Shown here: positions 15,432-20,957 of the stretch, in pieces
Position numbering within the stretch: the stretch's first letter is position 1
Layout of the letters: every line of letters begins with the position of its first letter
Origin: CAYSLA01 sp964431685
GTDB lineage: Bacteria; Armatimonadota; UBA5829
NCBI GenBank assembly: GCA_964431685.1
Contig: CAYSLA010000053.1
Span: 1-20,957, forward strand
Length of the DNA stretch: 20,957 bases
Direction of reading: 5' to 3'
Position numbers and translations under genes: made by a program
The notes under the pieces: model-generated
What the model was told of the DNA's origin: nothing
What the model saw: only the letters and a program-made list of their open reading frames with translations
Database searches by the model: none

Positions 15432-17015
15432 ATGAGAACACTCATTATTGTGTCTTTGCTTGTAGTAGGATTGCAGATGTGCGCGGCGGCCGAGCCTCAG
15501 ACCCTGCCCCAGTCGACGGGGGTTCTGGGAAACTGGGGTATTCTCGGCAATGACCCCGAAGTTCTGACGTTTGGTAAGAGCTGTAGTGTCGTGATCTCCA
15601 AGGAAAAGACAATATGTGTGGTCGGAAATGATGACAGTGATCGCACAAAAAGCATAGGTTTCTATGAGAACAGAAAACTGCTGGGCACCAAGGAACGCGG
15701 CGGCAAGTATCAATTCCACTGGCAGCCGACTGAGCCAGGCTTGTTCACGCTCAAAGTAGTGCGGCTTCAAACGACGGGAGAAAGCTACTTCCTAAACAAG
15801 ATTGACGTGACCGTGCTGGATCGCGTTCCTCTTGCGATAACCTCACCGCAACCAAGCGCGGAGCTTACCAATCCCACCCCCATCCGTTTTGCTGCTGGCA
15901 AACACAAGATGAAGAACTTGACATTCTACGCGAACGGCAAAGCTGTTGGTAGCTTTGGAAGTGACGGACTGATATGGAATGTGCCGGTAATGCCTTCGGG
16001 TTCGTACACGGTATGGCTTGAAGGACAGTCTGGAGAGGACTGGGTGCGTTCGGACGCAACCAAAGTCACCATTCCCGCACGGGTATCCCTATCAAAACCC
16101 GAAACAGGAGAGAACATCGTAGTTGACAAAGAGGGCAGTAGCGTTCAGTTCGCAGCCAACCTGCACCCGTCGCTGCAGGTCGAAAGAGTCGAATACCTTT
16201 GCAACGGCAGCAAGGTCTGCGAGTCTTCTCAAGGTTCTTCGGAAGCAACATGGGATGTCACAAACGTTGAGAGTGGGCCGTGTGAGCTTGTTGCGGTACT
16301 CTTTGATGACGCCGGACACAGATATGAATCAGCGCCTGCCAAGTTGAACATTGACAACGCCTATCTTCGGGACAAGCGAGATGAGGCAAGTAGGGAAGAA
16401 CGAGAAGCAGTGCTTGCTAGTCAACGCGCGCACGAGGAGGCCGAGCGTGAACGTCAACGTGAAGCGGAAGACGCGGAACGAACGCGCATCGCATTCGAGA
16501 AAGCAGCCACACTCAAACGCATGGCCACCATAGAGGCTCAGTTTGAGAAGAACTTGCAGACAGGCAGGAAGCAATTGCTGGCCAGCCTTGCCACTGGCGC
16601 GAAGCCAGAAGGCAGCATCAAAGGAACGATCCTCTACCACCACAACAGAACCATTGGCAACAGGGCGGATGTTGGCGCTGAGGTGTACCTGCTGTACCCT
16701 CATGTTTCCTTTCCAGAGCACTTCGTCTCCGTGGAGGTGGAGGATACAAGATTTCAGCTCTCAAGTGATACAGGAAAGAATTGGGAGGTCCCCATCTTGA
16801 ACCACACGTTGGTAGGTGTGGACGGAAACTACGAGCTGCGCTATGTTCCACCTGGCCAATACACCGTAGCCGTAATGTCGAAACAGACTAAGGGGGGCGA
16901 TGACGGATCGGCCAACAATCGTGACAGCCAGGGCCGATTTACCTTTCTCCCAGTGAAGGTCTTCCCAGGGCTGACTGCGGAAGCTAGCCACAATTTCGGC
17001 ATGACCGCGTATTGA
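15432..17015 (+). CDS. Secreted Ig-like/coiled-coil protein of unknown function
   Basis: I do not recognise this 527-residue protein as a named family. It has a signal peptide (about 1-20, ending CAAAE). Three Ig-like beta-sandwich segments follow, at roughly 31-128, 133-214 and 217-307; the last two share an FYANGK- or YLCNGS-type strand and a W(N/D)V strand. A highly charged coiled coil rich in Glu, Arg and Ala spans about 311-388. The C-terminal domain (395-527) contains VDGNYELRYVPPGQYTVAV, typical of carboxypeptidase-regulatory-like or prealbumin-like sandwiches. The ATG at 15432 is chosen over an earlier TTG because it starts the signal peptide and has GAGGG six bases upstream. It has its own strong promoter. 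A structural or anchoring role at the cell surface is plausible but unproven. Confidence 0.78.
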   Translation: MRTLIIVSLLVVGLQMCAAAEPQTLPQSTGVLGNWGILGNDPEVLTFGKSCSVVISKEKTICVVGNDDSDRTKSIGFYENRKLLGTKERGGKYQFHWQPTEPGLFTLKVVRLQTTGESYFLNKIDVTVLDRVPLAITSPQPSAELTNPTPIRFAAGKHKMKNLTFYANGKAVGSFGSDGLIWNVPVMPSGSYTVWLEGQSGEDWVRSDATKVTIPARVSLSKPETGENIVVDKEGSSVQFAANLHPSLQVERVEYLCNGSKVCESSQGSSEATWDVTNVESGPCELVAVLFDDAGHRYESAPAKLNIDNAYLRDKRDEASREEREAVLASQRAHEEAERERQREAEDAERTRIAFEKAATLKRMATIEAQFEKNLQTGRKQLLASLATGAKPEGSIKGTILYHHNRTIGNRADVGAEVYLLYPHVSFPEHFVSVEVEDTRFQLSSDTGKNWEVPILNHTLVGVDGNYELRYVPPGQYTVAVMSKQTKGGDDGSANNRDSQGRFTFLPVKVFPGLTAEASHNFGMTAY

Positions 17016-17048
17016 TGCGTATACTGGGGAGGAGGTTGGCGATGCCAT

Positions 17049-17078
17049 TTGACACCCAATCCCTCCACTTTGTAGAAT
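17049..17078 (+). promoter_or_regulatory. Near-consensus sigma-70 promoter
   Basis: TTGACA (17049-17054, perfect) and TAGAAT (17073-17078, five of six) are 18 bases apart, in the short gap before the PKD protein gene. The start codon at 17138 would leave a leader of about 55 bases. The layout matches the promoter at 15341. Confidence 0.75.
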
Positions 17079-17137
17079 GAACTATCTGGGGGGCCAATCA
17101 CGGCAGTCCGGCTGTTTTGTTCGGAGGGCATTGTTGC

Positions 17138-18046
17138 ATGCGGATACGATACGCGTTGTTTTCACTTCTTGTACTGTTTGCGGCCGGATCTGTGGCCAAA
17201 GCGGATGAGGTATTCGATCCCAAGGCAGTCTACATCTACCAGGGTCAGGAACCAAGCGCAAGCACTATGGTTGCGGGTAGCTGGGGCAGCGGCACGGTGA
17301 CCGTCAACAAAGACAAGAAGACCATATTCACCGGACCGTCCTCCATCAAGGTAGTCTCCCAAACATACCACTCGGGACTGCGCCTGGACTTTCCGAATGG
17401 TGTCCCGCTCTTCAGCAATGATGAGCATAACGGCAAGTATCTTATCCTCACGATGTTCTTCCCCGATACACATATAGTCAATCCCGCTGCAGGCACTGCT
17501 ATGCAGAATGACACTGAACCATACCGAGTGCCAAAGGCAAGCAACGTGCGGCTGATTCTGGAGTCCGCTACGGGAGTTCGAGTGCTCCTGACGCAGCCGA
17601 CTGTGCCTCTGGACCCCGATGACAACTGGATCAGGCTTCCGGTGCCGCTCTCCAAACTCAAGATAAGCGGCGTGGGATCGGACTTCGTGCTGAAACGTCT
17701 GATAGTGACAACAGAGTCCGAAACAACATTCTACCTTGGTCAGATGAAACTGGTCCAGGACAACAGCCCCATACTCGTCGAGTTCCTTCCCAGCCAGATC
17801 GTGGCCGTAGCAGACTGGGTGTTTTTCCAGTCGCGCGCACAGGTAGGGGTCGCTTCCGTGAAGTATACGTGGGATTTCGGGGACGGCTCCAAACCGAGAA
17901 CAGACATGGGCAGAATCGGTTTCCACCAGTTCGCCCAGGGCGGCGACTTCAAGGTGAAGCTCACAGTGGAAGATGTTGACGGCATCAAGACGCCAGTGAC
18001 CGTCGAGACGACCATCACAGTCATCGACGTATGGGACGGCACATGA
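17138..18046 (+). CDS. Secreted PKD-domain protein
   Basis: The 302-residue product has a signal peptide (about 1-22, ending AKADE), an N-terminal beta-rich domain (about 25-208) and one C-terminal PKD domain (about 212-301) with the signature WDFGDG (245-250) and a final VEDVDG...VETTITV strand pair. The N-terminal domain looks like a jelly-roll or carbohydrate-binding sandwich (WIRLPVPLSKLKI, FYLGQMKLV), but I cannot name the family. The ATG at 17138 is preferred to a TTG seven codons earlier because it begins the signal peptide and has GGAGGG nine bases upstream. Its stop overlaps the next gene by ATGA, so this exported protein is made with an integral membrane prenyltransferase. Confidence 0.85.
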   Translation: MRIRYALFSLLVLFAAGSVAKADEVFDPKAVYIYQGQEPSASTMVAGSWGSGTVTVNKDKKTIFTGPSSIKVVSQTYHSGLRLDFPNGVPLFSNDEHNGKYLILTMFFPDTHIVNPAAGTAMQNDTEPYRVPKASNVRLILESATGVRVLLTQPTVPLDPDDNWIRLPVPLSKLKISGVGSDFVLKRLIVTTESETTFYLGQMKLVQDNSPILVEFLPSQIVAVADWVFFQSRAQVGVASVKYTWDFGDGSKPRTDMGRIGFHQFAQGGDFKVKLTVEDVDGIKTPVTVETTITVIDVWDGT

Positions 18047-18912
18047 TCCTGGGTCTCGTCAAATCCCTCCGTCCGAAACAGTGGACTAAGAACCTTCTGC
18101 TCTTTGCGGGATACATATTCACGGTAGAGCAGCACCACCCCGTCTCAACACTACTGACTGCTTTCGCGGCCTTTGGCATATTCTGCATTGTCAGCGGCTC
18201 CGTCTACATATTCAACGACGCTCTGGATGTTGAGCGAGACCGCCAGCACCCCGCAAAACGCAGGCGTCCGATTGCCAGCGGCGAAGTGACTATCGGGGTT
18301 GCAGTAGCGTTCGGTACGGCGCTGACACTGCTGGGTTGTGGGGCTGCGTTTCTCATAAACACGCCGTTTGGCGCTTTGACCGCGGGCTACTTCGTTCTGA
18401 CACTGCTATACTCACTGCACCTGAAGCACGTGGTCATAGTCGATCTGCTGGTGGTGACCGCGGGTTTTGTGCTGCGCGCTGTAGCCGGGGCAGTGGCGAT
18501 AGAGGTGAAAGTGTCGAACTGGCTGCTGGTCTGCACTATGCTGCTGGCGCTGTTCCTTGCTCTGGCAAAGCGCAGAGGAGAGCTTCTCCGATTCGAAAAC
18601 GAGGGCCAGAACCACCGGAAGACTCTCGCCGAGTATTCGGCTCCTTTGCTGGACCAGATGCTCGGCATAGCTGCCTCGGCGGCGCTGATGTCCTATTTTC
18701 TTTACACGTTTCTCCCCGGTTCGGAAACAGGTTCAAAGCATCCTATGATGATCACCGTGCCTTTCGTGATCTACGGGCTTTTCAGATATCTATATCTGAT
18801 CCATCAGAAAGGCGTTGGGGAAAGCCCAGAGCTCGTGCTGCTGGAAGACAAGCCCCTGCTGATCAACGTAGCACTGTATGTCATCGCTGCAATTGTTGCT
18901 CTACTGCTGTAG
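18043..18912 (+). CDS. UbiA-family prenyltransferase, DPPR-synthase-like
   Basis: This 289-residue integral membrane protein closely resembles decaprenyl-phosphate phosphoribosyltransferases, which move phosphoribose from PRPP to a polyprenyl phosphate, the first step toward lipid-linked arabinose or similar sugars. The family opening SLRPKQWTKNLLLFAG (8-23) and the metal-binding motif NDALDVERD (N58, D59, D62, D66), then KRRRPIASG, are clear. The second conserved region has YSLHLKHVVIVDLLVVTAGFVLRAVAG. About eight to nine hydrophobic helices are visible. The ATG at 18043 forms ATGA with the PKD gene stop; an in-frame ATG four codons earlier is possible but less well placed. Other UbiA substrates cannot be excluded, and no DprE1/DprE2-like oxidoreductase is in the window to confirm the pathway. 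Confidence 0.88.
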   Translation: MILGLVKSLRPKQWTKNLLLFAGYIFTVEQHHPVSTLLTAFAAFGIFCIVSGSVYIFNDALDVERDRQHPAKRRRPIASGEVTIGVAVAFGTALTLLGCGAAFLINTPFGALTAGYFVLTLLYSLHLKHVVIVDLLVVTAGFVLRAVAGAVAIEVKVSNWLLVCTMLLALFLALAKRRGELLRFENEGQNHRKTLAEYSAPLLDQMLGIAASAALMSYFLYTFLPGSETGSKHPMMITVPFVIYGLFRYLYLIHQKGVGESPELVLLEDKPLLINVALYVIAAIVALLL

Positions 18913-18925
18913 CGAGTGCGTAATG

Positions 18926-18948
18926 GGACGGGATTTCAAATCCCGTCC
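18926..18948. repeat. Perfect 11-bp inverted repeat after prenyltransferase gene
   Basis: GGACGGGATTT and AAATCCCGTCC are perfect inverted arms around a single C, 13 bases after the stop codon. The stem is stable but followed by AATCAGG, not T residues. It may be a dispersed palindromic element or a 3'-end stabiliser or weak terminator working on either strand. Confidence 0.7.
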
Positions 18949-18971
18949 AATCAGGGCCGAAGCGCTACCGC

Positions 18972-19001
18972 TGGACAGTAGGCAGGCGTGAGGGGTAGAA
19001 T
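18972..19001 (+). promoter_or_regulatory. Likely murJ promoter
   Basis: TGGACA (18972-18977, five of six) and TAGAAT (18996-19001, five of six) are 18 bases apart, the same spacing as the promoters at 15341 and 17049. The leader to the TTG start at 19037 would be about 30 bases. Confidence 0.5.
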
Positions 19002-19036
19002 AAGCACGCATTCTATCTATCTGCTGAGGATGTTCC

Positions 19037-20956
19037 TTGTCACAACACAAGACCGTAACCAAGGCGGCAGGGTTTCTCGTCGTCGCGATCCTCGCCAGCA
19101 GGCTGCTCGGACTGGTTCGGGAGATGCTTATTGCCCGGCAGTTTGGGCAGAGCGGGCTGGTAAGCGCCTACACTAGCGCGTTCAACCTGCCTGATCTGTT
19201 GTACTTCTTCCTGTCCAGCGGCGCTCTGTCCAGCGCATTCATCCCCATCTTTACCGAACGGTTCCGCACAGGAAGACAAAAAGAGGCCTGGGAGATATTC
19301 AGCATCATCGGCTGTCTGATAGGCCTGGTACTGACTTCAGCAATTGTGTTGTTCTGGATATTTGCCAGACCGCTGGTGGAAATACTGGCTGTACCGGGAT
19401 TTGTACACGATCACCCTGAGCTGATTCCCATCACAGTGAAGCTGACACGTATAATACTGCCCTGCCAGTTGTTCTTCTTCATGGGCGGGCTGATGATGGG
19501 GACGCTGGAATCGAGACAGCTCTTCAGTGCCCGCGGGCTCGGCCCGGTCCTGTACAATCTGGGCATAATCGCCGGTGCCGTACTTCTGTCGAAGTGGTTT
19601 GGAATAGCCGGTCTGGCCTGGGGAGCGTTGGCGGGCTGCTTTGCCGGCAACATATTGTATACTTTCCATTGTCTGAGGCGCGCGGGGTTTGAGTTCCACC
19701 CGAGTCTCAACTTCCGGCACCCCGGGGTTGTCAAAGTCGCCCAGCTCGCTCTTCCCGTTATACTTGGGCTGAGTCTGCCGCAGATAGACATCATCATCAA
19801 CCGGTGGTTTGCCAGCTTTGTGTCCGAGTCCTCACCGGCCGCACTCAACTACGCGAACAGGCTAATGCAGGTGCCCCTCGGCATATTTGCGCAGGCTGCC
19901 GGCACAGCCCTGATGCCCACGCTGTCCGCATACGCAGCTAACAAGGCAATCGACGACATGCGAAGCGGGGTGTCGTTCGGCTTGCGTGTAGTGATGGTGG
20001 AGAATATACCCGCCACAATCTTCATGATAGTGATGGCTGGGCCGCTTGTTCGGGCCGTGTATATGGGAGGCAAATTCGGGCCTGCGGACGTCCCCGAGAC
20101 GACCGTGCCATTCGTGTTCTACTGTCTTGGCATATTCGCGTGGGCCGGGCAGGCAATAGTGGCACGCGGGTTCTTCGCAATGCAGGACACGCTGACGCCG
20201 GTACTGCTGGGGTCAGTCTCAGCCGTAATCTTCATTCCATTGAACTACGTACTTATGCGTGCGATGGGAACCGGCGGCCTGGCGCTGGCAACCACTATCG
20301 CGGCAACGTTGCATTTCTTCGGCCTGACATTCTTCCTGCGCAAGAGACTGGACGGCATTGAGGGCGGCAGAGTGCTAACCAGCGTGCTCAGAGTCTGCGT
20401 GGCGGCTCTGTTGATGGGAATCGCTTGCTGGGGAACAAGACTGGGTATGGAAAGGTCCATGGGCACGGTAGCGGTCCGACCTGACAGTCTGATGAGACCG
20501 GCGGCGATCGCGTCGAGGCTAGTCGCTGGCAGCGACCCAGTATCCAGGCAGATCGGCGCGAGATATCTGGACGAAAACGAGCGGATTGCGACTGATCACG
20601 CCACAGTCGCCCGTGTCCTTAACCGGGCCATACTCGGGCCGAGTCTCTATTCCGAACGCACTTTTGCCGGCACAAACCTCAGTCCGAAGACCCGCACGCT
20701 GCTCAGGCAGCAGGACCTGCAGGGGGCGGCCTTGGCGGGACTGAACCGCAGGCTTCTTGAGGATGCCTTTGCGGGTGACATCAAACGAATTGGTCACACT
20801 CCGTCCGACAGCCGCAAAGGATCAGTGCTGATGGTGCTGGTAACGATGCTGGTTTGCCTTGTTGTCTACGTGCCTATGCTGAAGGTTCTCAAAGTCGAGG
20901 AAGCAGACTTCGTATGGTCAGCCTTGAGGAGAAGACTTGGCAGAAAGGGCGCGTAA
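19037..20956 (+). CDS. murJ: Lipid II flippase MurJ with extra C-terminal insertion
   Basis: MurJ moves lipid-linked peptidoglycan precursor from the inner to the outer leaflet of the membrane. The family opening SRLLGLVREMLIARQFG (21-37), NLPDLLYFFLSSGALSSAFIPIF and YANRLMQVPLGIFAQAAGTALMP are present; arginines equivalent to R18, R24 and R270 of E. coli are kept, while D25 is Glu and R52 is replaced. At 639 residues it is about 120 longer than usual. The excess is one hydrophilic, helix-prone stretch at about 470-594, between the last two membrane helices (about 454-469 and 595-617), a loop expected on the outer side. The TTG start has GAGGA six bases upstream. The stop lies at the window edge, and the protein looks complete. 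Confidence 0.95.
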   Translation: MSQHKTVTKAAGFLVVAILASRLLGLVREMLIARQFGQSGLVSAYTSAFNLPDLLYFFLSSGALSSAFIPIFTERFRTGRQKEAWEIFSIIGCLIGLVLTSAIVLFWIFARPLVEILAVPGFVHDHPELIPITVKLTRIILPCQLFFFMGGLMMGTLESRQLFSARGLGPVLYNLGIIAGAVLLSKWFGIAGLAWGALAGCFAGNILYTFHCLRRAGFEFHPSLNFRHPGVVKVAQLALPVILGLSLPQIDIIINRWFASFVSESSPAALNYANRLMQVPLGIFAQAAGTALMPTLSAYAANKAIDDMRSGVSFGLRVVMVENIPATIFMIVMAGPLVRAVYMGGKFGPADVPETTVPFVFYCLGIFAWAGQAIVARGFFAMQDTLTPVLLGSVSAVIFIPLNYVLMRAMGTGGLALATTIAATLHFFGLTFFLRKRLDGIEGGRVLTSVLRVCVAALLMGIACWGTRLGMERSMGTVAVRPDSLMRPAAIASRLVAGSDPVSRQIGARYLDENERIATDHATVARVLNRAILGPSLYSERTFAGTNLSPKTRTLLRQQDLQGAALAGLNRRLLEDAFAGDIKRIGHTPSDSRKGSVLMVLVTMLVCLVVYVPMLKVLKVEEADFVWSALRRRLGRKGA

Positions 20957-20957
20957 A

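Noticed and set aside
17162..17926. Minus-strand ORF of 254 residues
   Set aside because: It is a shadow of the PKD protein gene, which has a signal peptide, a PKD motif and a good ribosome-binding site.
18926..18948. Intrinsic terminator after the prenyltransferase gene
   Set aside because: The stem is perfect but no T-run follows on the plus strand, so it is listed as an inverted repeat.

Overview
The window reads as chromosomal DNA of a moderately GC-rich free-living bacterium. No rRNA, tRNA, CRISPR array, transposase or phage gene was seen. Apart from one minus-strand gene at the left edge, all genes lie on the plus strand. TTG and GTG starts are frequent. The gene set is a pilus motor cluster, a permuted SpoIVB-like S55 protein, CHAD, family-9 carbohydrate-binding and PKD proteins, a DPPR-synthase-like UbiA protein and MurJ. 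Short palindromic repeats are abundant, some of them inside genes. This would suit an Armatimonadota-like or other little-cultured Terrabacteria genome, but that placement is an inference from gene style, not from a marker gene.

Layout. 1-1948: an L-fucose/L-arabinose isomerase-like gene on the minus strand, then a 376-base divergent spacer. 1949-6298: pilB, pilT and pilC, encoding the extension ATPase, retraction ATPase and platform protein of a type IV pilus. 6485-7873: an RNA polymerase sigma factor of the SigB/SigF type fused to a GGDEF domain whose active site is lost but whose RxxD inhibitory-site motif is kept. 8088-14300: a likely operon of a very large secreted S55-like/beta-propeller/Ig-like protein, a CHAD (polyphosphate-binding) protein and a calcineurin-like phosphoesterase. 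14488-15249: a secreted family-9 carbohydrate-binding protein with a strong intrinsic terminator. 15432-17015: an unrecognised secreted Ig-like/coiled-coil protein. 17138-18912: a secreted PKD protein overlapping by ATGA with a UbiA-family prenyltransferase. 19037-20956: MurJ lipid II flippase with an unusual insertion of about 125 residues.

How the parts may work together. PilB begins with MshEN-like repeats, a fold that binds cyclic di-GMP in some relatives. The sigma factor next to pilC carries a dead GGDEF domain with a possible c-di-GMP inhibitory site. A c-di-GMP-linked sigma factor tied to the pilus cluster is the most exciting hypothesis here. Most of the rest concerns the envelope: secreted proteins, polyprenyl-phosphate chemistry and lipid II export.

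A second theme is repeats. At least three families of short palindromic or tandem repeats occur both between genes and in frame inside genes, where they add low-complexity loops to the S55 and CHAD proteins. One copy supplies the ribosome-binding site of the sigma factor and could hide it in a 21-bp hairpin.
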